Assembly: GCA_021613535.1 (NCBI GenBank)
Contig: CP075492.1
Coordinates: 6,572,001-6,636,000 of the forward strand
DNA length: 64,000 bases
Direction of reading: 5' to 3'
Source of the DNA: Adineta vaga
Lineage: Eukaryota; Rotifera
Part shown: positions 33,545 to 45,797 of the stretch, in pieces
How positions within the stretch are numbered: position 1 is the stretch's first letter
How the letters are laid out: each line of letters opens with the position of its first letter
Translations under genes and position numbers: made by a program
Notes under the pieces: generated by a model
Told to the model about the DNA's origin: nothing
Seen by the model: the letters and a program-made list of their open reading frames with translations, nothing else
Databases searched by the model: none

Positions 33545-36051
33545 TTAATTCGAGCCAGCCAAACGTTTCAATCGATCGAAATATATCGCTGGTCGGTGTT
33601 CAAGAAGCCACATACCAGCCGGTGATGTTGGATTACGATATGCATACATATATGTAACAGTAAGAGTAACAAGGGAAAGAATCAAAACAGATAATAGTAA
33701 AGTAATAAGAATTGTACGAAATGTTGAATAATGTTTAGAAGAAGAAACTGAAGACTGTTTTCGTCGTTCAAATTGAACTATTGATGATGGTAATGTTTTT
33801 GGGGAGAGAAACTGGTTATCATCATAGGCATCTTCTAAACTATTTGGACATGTACTTTCTGTAGCTAAACGATGACATTGAGAACGAATCCATTGTTGAC
33901 GTGAACGATCAAAACCATTCGAACATTTTTGTATATCATCACACCATGAACAATTATATCGTTTACCACGATTTGCTAAACATGATGTACAATCCGTAAA
34001 TGTATTACAAGCTAAAAACAAGACATTCTATCATCTATTGAATTCTGAATATTCTCAAATACATACTTTGATCCATATCAAAAATAACTGACACGCCACT
34101 AAGGATTTTATCTTTGTCTAAATTAATTTTATCATAAAGTGTGATAACTCGAACGATATGTTCATTCGTTGAATGTTGAGATAAATATGCATCCGATAGA
34201 CCAATTCGATGTGCGTGATTTGCACTTGAAACTTTCACTTTTGGTATTTGTAAATAATTAAAATAAATATTTCCTATAAAACAAAAAAAGACTTCAAAGA
34301 TGAAAAAAAAATTCTTTTATTTAAATTCAACAAACCAGTATCTTGCAAAATTGCTTGAAAAGTAAATGGACCTACATCTTGTTGATCTTGTAAATAAATT
34401 CCATTCCATGTACAAACAAAATGTGTTCCATTATCATAATAACTGATTTCTGTTTTATTATTACCAACTGATGCATCAAAATTCGCCATAAATGGTGCAA
34501 TACTATTCATTTCGAATTTAGAAAAAAATTTCAGATCAAATGTCATCATTTTACTTACTATTGTGTACTTCCAATCAATGCAGAATGCAGCAAATCACCC
34601 GTATAAATAAAACCTAAAGATTAAATACATATGAATACGAAAGATTACGTTTTGAGAAAAACGTTTAAAGCATGAGTAATTTAAAAAGCGAGGGATTGAA
34701 CACGAAGTAATAAATAGCAAATAAACAATGTTAACTGATCACCATCACTTACGAATTATATACAGATATCTGACAAATTATATGTCAATATAAATGAAAG
34801 TATATTAAAGAAAAACAAATAGGAAACAAAATTACCTCCAGTAGCAACAAGAATTTTATGGATTGTATGACCATAGAAAGGAAAACCAAATTTCAATTGA
34901 ATGCCCTAGAAAAAAATGTTTCGAATAAAATGAGCAAATAGATTTCTTTGTCTCATACAAATGCTGATCGATGACGATTTGTTAATGCGTGAATACGAAC
35001 AAATTGTGAATTATCTTGAAGAAAATTAATTGATATTCCTTCGGATTTTGGTATAATATATGACACATTATAATAATGATGATCATTCTAACAGAAGCAA
35101 ATGAGATTTAATAAAAGATTTCTCAAGAAACTTACAACAAAAACAGTTTGTTCGGTATTATTATAGAAATTTTTATTGGAAGTGATAAATTTTAGATCAT
35201 TATCTTCATCAATATATGCAAATTGTGATGATATAACTGTTTCCGGTGTTGTTATTGGATCGTTGATAGCTGGTAGCTTCTCAACATTTATTGTTGTACT
35301 TGTTAAAGTATTCAATGCACCTGTCAATGCTAAAATAGATTTTTTTTCATCGACGAAATATTTTCAATACAAGGATATTCTTACGTAAACATGAATAATT
35401 CTCAAGTAATTCTTCAACTTGTCGTAGATTTATTGGACATTGATCTTGTACTTCTTTCTTAATTTCATTGGTAAAATCCGAGATTGTACTGAAAAGAAAT
35501 AATTGGAAACAAATAATCATCTATAATTGAACTTACTGGCAATAACTATTGTCTTTATTATGAGACCAATATGCAAATAATCTTTTCAAGATTACTAATC
35601 GTTTATCATGTGAACATAATTGATTTTGTTGTTCATTAAGATTACATTTATCTATTCCGAGTAAACGAAGTAAATTAAGAATTAAACCACCATTCGATTT
35701 GACACTAAGTGGACAACGAAGTGAATCCAAACAAGATGAAAAATCTCTGAAATTGAACGAATAGATAAGAGATATAGATACAAATTTTGGTTAATACCTG
35801 CAATTTCTTAAATTAGAACATGTAAAAAGTTTTACATAAACATTTTGTCCACATGAAATTTGATCTTTATCAATATCTGGATAAAACCATGATGATTGAT
35901 CACGTTTTGTACGATTGGAATTTGATGTAATGATTTCATAGGGAGCTTTATGTATAAATGATGGATCATTCATAACTAAGACATCATCAATTCCATTGGA
36001 GTTTTGTAAGAAAAATATTAAATAAATCAATATTTGAATGAAATATTTCAT
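33545..36051 (-). CDS. PLXDC: Plexin-domain-containing transmembrane receptor (TEM7/PLXDC family)
   Basis: About ten exons. It begins with a signal peptide (MKYFIQILIYLIFFLQNSNG) at 36051. The ectodomain carries the PLXDC hallmarks in order: DHHYYNVSYI, HALTNRHRSAF, LKFGFPFYGHTIHKILVATG, FIYTGDLLHSALIGS, IAPFMANFDAS, VGLSDA-like IGLSDAYLS. A PSI module follows (CNTFTDCTSCL...YNCSWCDDIQKCSNGFDRSRQQW). One membrane helix (ILITLLLSVLILSLVTLTVT) is followed by a short tail with RNPTSPAGMWLLEHRP, matching the vertebrate juxtamembrane motif. Vertebrate PLXDC1/2 are PEDF receptors and endothelial markers; the ligand here is unknown. The N-terminal 250 or so residues, including a Cys-bearing segment (SCLDSLRCPLS, KCNLNEQQ, SYCQ), have no counterpart I recognise in vertebrate PLXDC. 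Confidence 0.88.
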
Positions 36052-36432
36052 TTTATTTATCTAAAAATTCAATCCAGATGTAAAGATACAATATCTAGCT
36101 AATCTTTTGTATACACGACGAAAGACTAAAATGACAGAAGACAATTGTATGCGTATGTTTTGATTCAATATAAAAGAAGAAAAAAAGAAAAAAAGAGGGA
36201 AGAAGAAGACGAAATCATTATACGAGGTCACCTGTACGCTTTTCTGACTGAATCAATGAAGGTAAATCGAATGTCTCATTCATTATGTACGTCACGTTCG
36301 TTATTCGTTCTTTTCTTCTTTTTAACGACAAACGATTAATTGATCATTATCATAAGAGAAAACTAATCCCCGCGCCTATACACACTTTTCTTCATTTTTG
36401 TTTTTCTTTTCGTCGATAACATTCGTTTAATC
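36052..36432. promoter_or_regulatory. Divergent intergenic region, PLXDC (-) and EF-hand gene (+)
   Basis: 381 bases between two start codons, so it holds both promoters. On the minus side GAATTTTTAG (AG at 36062-36061) is an acceptor 9 bases before the PLXDC ATG. On the plus side a T-rich stretch precedes the EF-hand ATG without an AG. The 64-codon frame at 36145..36339 looks fortuitous. Confidence 0.5.
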
Positions 36433-36900
36433 ATGGCCACGAATGGTGCATCCGTCTCAACCGATGAACGTTTAAAACAAGCCTATGAAGTTCTTTCAAA
36501 ACGAAATCATAATCGTGCATTAAGTCTTAAAGATGCTGGAACAGTAATTCGTGCAGCTGGTTATAGTCCATCGAACAGTGAATTAAAAAGAATAATCGAT
36601 ACAACACTAGGTGCAACTTATGCACATCAATTATTTGATTTAAAAACTATTGAAGATCTATGTAGTGGATTAAAGAAACGTTCGGAAAAAGATGTACATG
36701 ATAGTTTACGGTGTTTTGATTATGAACGAAATGGTTTTATTTCTGCTCAAGAATTAAAATATTTCCTAAGTACACGTGGAGAAAAATTAAGTGACGAAGA
36801 AATTGATGAAATGTTACGTGATTTAGATATTGATCAACAAGGTATGTTATCAATTGAACAAGCATTATCATTATTTTTCGTCGGTAATTATACTGTTTAA
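36433..36900 (+). CDS. Calmodulin-like EF-hand protein
   Basis: Intronless, 155 residues. Two C-terminal EF-hands are visible. The loop DYERNGFISAQE (about residues 95-106) keeps Asp1, Glu3, Asn5, Gly6, Ile8 and Glu12 and probably binds calcium. The loop DIDQQGMLSIEQ (about 131-142) has Gln at position 12 and is degenerate. The N-terminal half keeps the helical spacing of a calmodulin fold but no usable loop. The overall size suggests a calmodulin-like or essential-light-chain-like regulator. The target is not inferable. Its stop is only 81 bases from the convergent SID-1-like stop, so their 3' UTRs probably overlap. Confidence 0.78.
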   Translation: MATNGASVSTDERLKQAYEVLSKRNHNRALSLKDAGTVIRAAGYSPSNSELKRIIDTTLGATYAHQLFDLKTIEDLCSGLKKRSEKDVHDSLRCFDYERNGFISAQELKYFLSTRGEKLSDEEIDEMLRDLDIDQQGMLSIEQALSLFFVGNYTV

Positions 36901-36981
36901 AATTATCTAGAAAAAAAAAGAACAAACAAAAAAATACAATGAATTTTTTTTCTTCTTGTTATTAAGTTCGTTTTTCTCTCT

Positions 36982-39900
36982 TTAAAAAGCTGCTAATTCT
37001 TTTCTTCGTGTTTTTCGAATTCCATCATCAAGTGTTAATAAAGTTAGAAAAGAAAAAAACAAACTAAACGATGATAATATATGCCAAATATCATGAACAT
37101 CATAAGTATTCAATAATATACATGCACGATTACGCATACGAGATATGGCTGGTTGAACTTCATAACTTTTCACTTCTTGATAGAAAAAATACAATGATGT
37201 TGACCAGAAGAAAATCGCCAATAGTAGAAATAGAATTGAAAAACGTGTAAAATGTTCACGATGAATTAATTTCATAAGAATATAATAGATTAAATAGATT
37301 GCTAGATTACCAAGAAATACGAAGAGAAGATGATTAGGAAATGATTCCGGTTGTACAATAGCACCATAGAGAGCAAATGCAATATTGATACAATTAGCTG
37401 GAATTAGAATCATCATACGATTTAAATAACGTGGACGTGAGAAAAAACCATTTTCGCGAACAAGTCGATACAAATGAATCTAAAGAAATTCAATATCATT
37501 ATTTTATTCTAAGACAAATTTTCTTAGAAAAAAACAAACAAGAGTAATGCCGATTTTGAATACTTACATGTACACGAAAAGTAACTTTTAATCTTCCCAT
37601 ATAATAGATTTTTCCTGTAAATGCTAAGCAAGATAAAATATGAATACAAGCATATGTAATCCAGAACCATTGTTCATCATAATACTAAAAGAAAAATGAA
37701 ATCAATAGAATTCATAATTTTCTATCGAAAACATACGACGCCAATGACCGTGACAAGAATAATAACTGCAAGAAATGAAAATGATCCAGATGAACGTGGA
37801 TTGATATCTGGATGTCTTGTTTGATAGATTTTGATTATATTTAAAACAGCTATAATAAACATGAAACTTGTATCAAATTGAAAGTTTTGTTTCGATGGAC
37901 AAATGTGATAACTAAACAAAGGAGAAATCTATTCAAACAATCAATTCATCTTTGATTTCTATTTACCATCCACTCATCAATCCTTCCATAAATAAACCAA
38001 TACCCATCGCATAGAACAAACCAAAATGTTGTGGAATACCATATTCCTAATTGAAAAGAAGAGAGAAAAAACATTCTTAGTTTTTTCAAGTATTCTCTTA
38101 CTTTGCCAATCGCTGGATATCTAGTTAGAAATCGAGCATAAGCCATATCCCTATATATAGGTATATATATAAATCAAATTCAAATATTCAGATTTTGATT
38201 TTTCGAAATAAATTTACCGTCGGTAGACAATAATTAGAAAAAGGACGCCAAGTGCACAATATCCAATATTTGAAAAGACATTATTGAATGCTGTTAACAT
38301 CGCAAATTGTCTTGTACATAGAAAATTAAAATAACATATATCTTCATTTCCTGATGCATCAATATTGAGTTGATATTGTAAAACAAGTTGTATAACCGGT
38401 AATGAATAGAATATGGCAACGGTTAACATTGTTTGAGGAAAAATACGAAATTGTTGTTTTAAATAATCATAATCTTTAACACAGAGATCACTAACAGTAA
38501 CATAACCAACCTAGAAAATAGAAAATATTTCAATGATGAAAGAAGAACATGAGTTTTTAACATACATTCGATGTTTCAATCACTTCAATAGGACCACCTG
38601 AATGTTCACATTCATTTGAACTTGTAGATTCAACATTTTCTTCACCTTGAAATGTTTGATAACGTTGTTCATTATTTTTTCGTTCTACAAAAACAAAAAC
38701 AAGTTGTATACATATATATCATCAGACTTTCTTACCTGTAATCTCACGTTCTGTTCTTTCTTCCAATAACGCTAAAAACGAAAACAAAATTGATGATTTT
38801 CACACGAAAAAAACAACATACGTAAATGTTCTGGAGCAAGATGATCACTAAAATAGTTTAATTTCATTAATATCATTTGAATACACATCTATTTAACTTA
38901 CTAAATATCGGGATGTTTACACATGATGGTAAACGCAAAGAAGTAGATTAATAAAAATAAACCAATTGTTGTAAAAATTGCAATATAAAGAAAATTATCT
39001 AAGCCAAAAACAAAAAAATTGAATTTCAAAAGAAAATATTGTTTAAACATACAATTTGTTGGTGGTTGAATTGTTACTGTTGCATTTTTTCGTCGTTGAA
39101 CATCGACAACACCTGATGGTCGAATATTCGTTTGTTCTTGATCATTTAAACAATCAGCATCCGTTGGTTTAACAAGAAAAACTAAAAGAAATGTATTTCG
39201 TTTTGGAAATTCACTTGCCTAAAGGAAAAAAAATGAAAATTTAAAAATGAAAATCTTCAAAATGGATTTATTTACATAAACATTAAATGAAGCAATTGAT
39301 GCCATGGTTTGATAATGTCCTTGTCGTGTACCTATTTCACTAACATCATAGACTGGACAATCGAATGATTGTACAGAAACAACAGTACATAATTGATCAT
39401 TCGATCGAACATCAATAAAAACATTTGCAATATCAGGTGGAAATGTAAATTTGTAATAGATTGGCATAGCTGGTGAAACAAAAAATTGTCGACTAACACC
39501 CGTTCTAATATAATGAAGAAATTCAATAGAATATTTTCAAGAAATTTCTCTTGTAAAACACTTACTGAAGTAAAAATTCCGTAATATTCTCTAATTGAAG
39601 TGAATAATCAATTAGTGCATTATTTGATGTAGAAATTTCAATAAAAATTCGACTTGTATGTGCTTGAGTACGATTTATTTCATTTTGTAAACAAAGAATA
39701 CGTGAAGAACTTGAGTAAATCATTCTATATATAAATTAAATTTTGATTCAAGAGAAAAATAAAACTTCAATTAATACTTTACCCATTCGTAAACGTATAT
39801 GGTAATGTCCAAGAAATAACACCACGAATCTGTCGAACGACAATTAAAAGTGGAGATTCTTGTTCAGCTTTATATGTCATATTAGTGATGACACGAACAG

Positions 39901-40351
39901 CCTAAAACAAGATTTTATGAATATTTTCAAACAGTTCAAACAACATTTGACTCGTAGAGCAGAGCGATTCCTATTCTCATATTCAGCTTTGTATGAGCAA
40001 TACCTAATTTCTTTTCTCTTGCCTAAGAATTGCTTTATTTTTATATTTATCAATTTATCTTGTTCTTTCACTTACCATCGACGGATCAAACGAATATTCT
40101 ACCGAATAAAAATGTATTGAATTTGAATTAATACCACCGGAACATACTTCTCCAAATGTACAGTTTTTTATTTCAATATCTGGATTAATTATTGATTGAA
40201 TTGAAATATCTGCTATTTGTTCACCATGTGTTTTGAACACAAAGAACTTCGAAAAAAGAAAAGAAATAATTAGAAGAAAAACAATTCCTTTATGTTTATT
40301 GAGAAATCTTACAGAGAAAAAAATCGACCAGAATATCATTTTACATAACAT
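36982..40351 (-). CDS. SIDT: SID-1-like multipass protein (SIDT family, dsRNA/cholesterol transporter)
   Basis: About 15 exons. It starts at MLCKMIFW (40351; Met at 40339 is an alternative). A hydrophobic leader (GIVFLLIISFLFSKFFVF) is followed by an extracellular beta-rich region with several N-glycosylation sequons, a first membrane helix (FLYIAIFTTIGLFLLIYFFA), a cytosolic loop, then about ten more helices. Diagnostic SID-1 blocks are [44 protein letters not shown] and, near the end, YDVHDIWHILSSFSLFFSFL with LLTLDD. The Ser, His, Asp and His residues in these blocks are the conserved metal-site residues of the CREST-like membrane hydrolase fold. Family members mediate dsRNA uptake or transport, or cholesterol handling. 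Cell-to-cell RNAi in this animal is inference. Confidence 0.92.
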
Positions 40352-40668
40352 GTCAAATGATAATAAATGATTTGATTTTTGTGAACAGTACAGTACAGTA
40401 TAGTACGTGTATGCATGTGATAGAGTGATGACTCATTCTAACATTAGTGACATCTGTTATCGATCATTGGATTTCATAAAGAACGTCGTAAAAACTTCGT
40501 TAAACATTTAATAAAATCTTTTCAAAAGTTTGATTTTCATTCAGATCAAATTTCATCGAAGTCATATCGATGGAAACAAATTCTCTAATGGGGAACTTAG
40601 ATGCCGCTTTTTACATGGTAACTTCTTGATAACGATAATCATATAAACTGTAAGTAGCTCTCAATCAG
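40352..40668. promoter_or_regulatory. Divergent promoter region, SID-1-like (-) and DZIP1 (+)
   Basis: 317 bases between two start codons. It contains the tandem GTACAGTACAGTA near 40387..40400. An AG at 40667-40668 directly abuts the DZIP1 ATG, but its polypyrimidine tract is poor. Nothing else is recognised. Confidence 0.45.
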
Positions 40669-43600
40669 ATGATGAATTATCAAATCTTAAACAATCCATC
40701 TCAACCATCAATGAATCGTCCATTTGTTTTCAATAAACGAAATGAAAAAATCGATTGGCGTCGAATTGGTAAAAAAAAATCATCTTTTCGAGAAAAAAAG
40801 AACGATGAATGCCTCATTAATTTCTACTTCTAATTTCAGCTGCTGTGGATGTCGATCGTATTGCAAGAGAATTAGATTTTCAAGTTCTACAAGATAATAT
40901 CGAACAAATTACATTATGTAATATTGATTTTGAAGTTGTAAGTTGAACGAGATTCTCTTTGGGTTCTTAATTCTCATTGAACTATTTTATAGGATTCTCG
41001 AGCGATGGATCCAAATTTTATTAAACTTTATAAAATGGCACAATTAACTATTGAATATCTATTGGTTTGTTCGTGATTTCTTGTTCATATTTATCTAGTT
41101 CCTCTTCTTCTAGCTCTGTCAAGATCAAATTGCTAATCAATTAGCCGATTATGAACAAAACAAAAGTAAAGTTTCAGTGGTAAGATTTGTTTTTTTTATC
41201 TTTACGAAATCAAATTTTTGTCTTCGATTATCTGTAGGATCATGAACAATATCGTGATCAAATTCAGAAATTAAAAGATGAATTAAATCGTACTAAAAAA
41301 GAATCGAAAAAGCGGAAGAAATTGCTTGAAACACAAGAAAAAATGTTACTTGCACAACGTCCATCATATCATACAGTACACAACGATCTTTCTTCACTAT
41401 TCATATTTTAACCTTTTGTATATTCTTCTAGTGTCCAGTTTGTGTACATACATTCTTGACTTTGGATTATTTACAAGCACATATGCAACGTCGTCATCCA
41501 GAATATGATTCCAGTCGAAAACGTGAACATGATGTAGATAGTGAAAAAGAAATGCAACGATTAAAAGATGAATTACATAGTAAAGAAACAGAATTACAAA
41601 TGATTAAAGTGCAAAAAGTATGAGAATACTACAGAATGTAATCAAATCGAATTTTTTATATCGATGTTTAGGCTGTTGATGAAGAAAAAATCCGAGAACG
41701 TGAAGATACCATTCGTCAACTAAAAGTAAATGAATTGATTTCAAATAAAAGTATATTAATTTCTATTTAGGAAGAAATTCAAACATTAACAACTAAAATA
41801 ACAATCTTAGATGAAAAATATTTTACTCTCAGATCGGTAATGATTTTTGAACATTAATTTTGATTCTTATCTCATTTGTTTAGTCGGCACAAACTCGAAC
41901 GCCTTCACCACATCGACGTGAAGTTGGTGTAAAAGAATTATTGAAAGAAAATAAAACATTACATGCTGCTAATGAAGACTTAGTTTGTTTCATTTTTCTT
42001 TCATTTCTTCAATTAAATCATTATTGTTCTAGAGAAATTTATTGCAACAATCCGAAAGTAATTTGAAAAAAGAAGAAAAATCCAAACGCCGTTTTGAACG
42101 TGAAAATCAAAATGTAAATGATTTCAACTATCATCTCTTTATCTCAAGTTTCTTTTGTTTACTTTAGCTTCAAAAAGAAATCAATCAACTGAAAGATGCT
42201 CTTCAAACATTACAAAATGCATCTGGTGATACAAGTCGTTTGTCCGAAGAATTAATCGCAGCACGAAATGTAAGTTCAAGGATAAATCAATTTTTAAAGT
42301 AAACATCAATTCATGGAATATTTAGCGATACAATGAAGAAAAAAATCGACGTAAAATCTTACAAGAAGAACTCGATGATGCTAACAATCAATTAGCACAG
42401 CTTCAAAATCAACGACCACCAGTTGTTGATCGAAAATCTCCGGTGCCACCACCTCGAAAAACTTCTTCGCCCCCACCGTCATCTGTTCCTCATCTTCCTG
42501 CGCCAGTACCTGTTCAACCTCGACCAATTATAACAACTGAAATCTTTCTACCACAATATTGTCCAAGTCTCGTTCAAAAAATAAATACCGATCCAACATA
42601 TTTAAATCGTTTCCGAAATGAAGCCAAAGAAATATTGAATGAGGAACTTAGACAATCTAAGGATTTGAATATCGCTGAAGTAAGATCTCATTATTTAGAC
42701 GAGGAAAAAGTTGATAATAGTATTGATCGTTTTCTTTTAGAAAGATACAGTACTTAGCTCGGATGATTTTCCAAAAAAAATAGAGATTATTGATCAAATA
42801 CGAAAAAATATTCAAAAGGTAGGATTATATGATATTATGCAAGGTTTCATACTTCTTCGTAGGATTTACCAAATTTTGAACGTATACGTGTTGAAATTAG
42901 TCGAAGATTAGATCAACTTGCAAATGAACGACTCAATGGTCAATCATCGAATGTCTCAGGAGTTCGTTCATCAGGTGGAAAATTAGTTAAATTTGATGTT
43001 GATTCTCAACGGCACGAGCCAAAGTCATCAAAAGGATCTTCTAAAACTGTTCATTCCAATGCTTCACGTAATCCACCTCGTCCAACAACTAGTTTTGCTT
43101 CAGATGATGAAAAAACAAATACGAATACGAATGATAGTGATGATTTTAGTCAACCAACCAAATCGGCTGCTACAACTGATATTCAACCATCACCTCGAAG
43201 AAATATTCCATCGACTGGTGTCAGTGCATTAGCATCAGGAAGTATGAGACCAGCAGTAACTACTACTACTACTACTACTACGAATAAAACCGTTGGAGCA
43301 ATTGTTCGACCTCAAGCAACAATTCAGAAATATGAATCTGAAAGGTAAAATTGAATACGTTTAAGTTAAGAAATGTTCTATTTTTATCCTTTTTTCTTTC
43401 TAGTGATAGCGAAAGTGAGAGTGTTCCAAAAGGAAATGTTGCAGTTAAAACACGAATTATAGATCAGAAATTATCTGATATTAGTTCGAAAGGACAAAAG
43501 CCAGGAGTGAACGCAGTTGCACAAGGTTTTCAACCTACTCGCCAAACAGTTGCTCCTCGAGTAAAACAAACTATTCTCAAATATATCTTTGTAATTTGAA

Positions 43601-44085
43601 TTCTTCTAGATTAACAATGATGACGATGACGATGAAAGTGAATCATCATTGACTTCAGTTGGTAATACAAATCCTCCGCGAAAAATATCAACTATTCATA
43701 TTCCACAAATTGGGTATTCAACATTTTCTATCAAAATTTCTTTTTCAACCTACTTATTTCTTTTTGTAGCACTCGTGAATCGATTCATCCGCTGTCATCA
43801 GGAGATGTTTCTCAATATACCTATGATTCGTAAGTAATTATTACTTATTTTATTCTGAACAAAAAAAAACGATATTTCGTTTCATTTATTAGAATGCTGA
43901 AATCAGCAGCTGGTAAAGGTAAATTATATATTGATAATTAGATCCATATTATATCTTTTGTTTCTATAGGTACCGAACTTCGACGACCTCTTACAGCTGA
44001 TTCTGCGAAAACATCGAATGTTGATTCGGATGACAATCTTGAGGACGCAGAAGAAGAAGAAGAAGAAGAAGAAGACGATGATTAG
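40669..44085 (+). CDS. DZIP1: DZIP1/Iguana-like ciliary zinc-finger coiled-coil protein
   Basis: About 20 short exons. The first are 40669..40768, 40840..40937, 40993..41064, 41114..41179, 41238..41375 and 41432..41617. The N-terminal Dzip-like domain is clear: EKIDWRRIAAVDVDRIARELD, QDNIEQITLCNIDFEV, MAQLTIEYLL, then a C2H2 finger CPVCVHTFLTLDYLQAHMQRRH. A long coiled coil follows (residues about 190-470). Next come a Pro-rich linker (PPPRKTSSPPPSS), a folded-looking block (FLPQYCPSLVQKI...FRNEAKEILNEEL), a Ser/Thr-rich tail with a Thr run, and an acidic end (EDAEEEEEEEEDDD). Vertebrate DZIP1 and fly Dzip1 act at the basal body and transition zone in ciliogenesis and Hedgehog signalling, partly through Rab8. 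Two ATGs are adjacent (40669 and 40672). Confidence 0.9.
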
Positions 44086-44299
44086 AACTAAAAAAAGAAT
44101 TGTTTTGTTTTACAATATTTATTCGTTTCTGTGTGGTTTTTTTTCTTGCAAGTTTAAATTATATATGGGTAGCTTTAGAGAAGTTTTACAGCTATTTTCA
44201 ATCAATGTACTGAATATGATTTCTTTTTTCACAATTCCCTTTGTTCTTTTTTTCTATACAAATTTATGCGAAGGAAAGCAGATTTTCATTCAAAAACTT

Positions 44300-44343
44300 A
44301 ATAAAGGGCCTAATGAAAAATGATTTCTATTCATTATTTCTAG
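44300..44343 (+). promoter_or_regulatory. AATAAA followed by a splice acceptor between DZIP1 and the DoxX-like gene
   Basis: AATAAA at 44300..44305 is followed by TTTCTATTCATTATTTCTAG (AG at 44342-44343) and then, 22 bases on, by the next ATG. The order is polyadenylation signal, pyrimidine tract, acceptor, start codon, within 70 bases. This is the layout of an operon boundary processed by trans-splicing. Confidence 0.5.
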
Positions 44344-44365
44344 TATATATTGGTTGAATAATTTC

Positions 44366-44896
44366 ATGCTGTCTTTCATTCTTCGATTGTCTGTCTTTGG
44401 AACATTTTTTGGTCATGGATGTTTAGCTGTACGTTTTGCGCCAGGTTGGTTACCATATCTTCGTGTTGTTGCTATAGGTGATCAATGGGCACGGTAAGTT
44501 TACAAATGATCGAGTGGATCTGTTTTCATTTCACTGATATTGTAAGAAGTGAACGTCTAGTTTTACTAATGATGTTTATGATTTAGTCGTTTTATGCCAT
44601 TGATTGGTTTAATGGATATTATCATTGGCTTTGTATGTTTATTTATGGACTGTTGCCCTTTGATTTATTGTTGGGCATTCGTTTGGGCTTTAAGTACTGC
44701 TTTGATACGTCCACTTGCTGGTGAATCTATTTTTGGATTTATTGAACGTACCGGTAATTTCTTGCCAGCACTTGCTCTACTATGGATATGTACTGGACAA
44801 AAGTTTTATTCTTATCTTTATGTGTGCATGGCAATGATCATTACACTTGCATCTACTGGAATGATCTTTAGATTAACTGGCATATTTATTAAATAA
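44366..44896 (+). CDS. Small DoxX-like four-helix membrane protein
   Basis: Two exons (44366..44493, 44587..44896), 145 residues. Four hydrophobic segments are visible: an N-terminal one containing FGTFFGHGCLAV, then FMPLIGLMDIIIGFVCLFM, ALALLWICTGQ and YVCMAMIITLASTGMIF. The FGHG near the first helix, PGWLPYL, LMDIIIG and especially TALIRPLAGESIFGFIERTGN resemble uncharacterised DoxX-like proteins of bacteria, where an RPLAGE-xxx-FxERxGN motif recurs. I do not know an animal family with it, so bacterial origin is possible, although an intron is now present. The function is unknown; DoxX proteins sit in the membrane and some are linked to redox stress. It lies 280 bases downstream of DZIP1 on the same strand. 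Confidence 0.75.
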
Positions 44897-45797
44897 GAAT
44901 CAACGAACATGTTTTTATCGTAGAACATTTGTAAACAAATAAAAACAGTTTCAATGGTGCTCTATTTTCTAACATCTATGAATAAACAAGAAGTATAACG
45001 AATACAGTTGATTGAATCGTGATATTTGTGAAAAATAGTACACTATTAGAGAAGATTGTTCTCCATTATAAGTTGTTCAATTCTAAAAATCTGATTTCGA
45101 ATCAATTAATCCATTACCTATTCTATTCTACAAAAAGCAGAAAAGCTTCCCATCATCCAAATGTCAAAAAAAATATCAATAGCATGATCATAACACCTTC
45201 ATATATATAAATGATTGGCCGCATTGCATACATCAGTAGTTAACAAATTATTCTTTGTCTAACGAAACATTTTTCGACAATACAATATTTTGTTATGTGA
45301 TAAATAGAAAAGGAAGATGAACTCTACATACACAATGTTGAGAAATTCTTCTTATCGATTCTCTAATGATGAATCAAAATGTATAATCTAGCCATCGTTT
45401 CGTGAAAGCAAGAGCTTGGAACAACGTATGTTTCTTAGAAAATGTCTTTACCAACAAAAATTCTTCAATTCATTTGTTCGTTTATAAGTCTATAAATGTT
45501 ATCAAAATATATTCTGTTGGTTAAATTGAAGAACATTGATTATCAATAGAAGTCGTGAGGTTATTATCAGTTACTATATTTCACTGGTGCAAAAAATGGC
45601 GTGATCAATGATAAACTACGTTTGCTACTTATTACTGTTGTTCTCACCTGAAGACAGCAGTCAGTAGATAAGTTGACTGCATATAACACGTCTACATATA
45701 TATATATATTTTGTATAAAATATCCATAAACTATCACTTATATGTTTATTGATAATATTTATTTGACAAACGGAAGACTTTTCTTTCTTTAGATATT
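44897..45797. other. Intergenic spacer
   Basis: AT-rich. AATAAA at about 44938 fits the polyadenylation signal of the DoxX-like gene. A TA tract lies near 45698..45711. It ends with CTTTTCTTTCTTTAG (AG at 45791-45792), an excellent acceptor 5 bases before the next ATG. No gene is seen. Confidence 0.5.
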
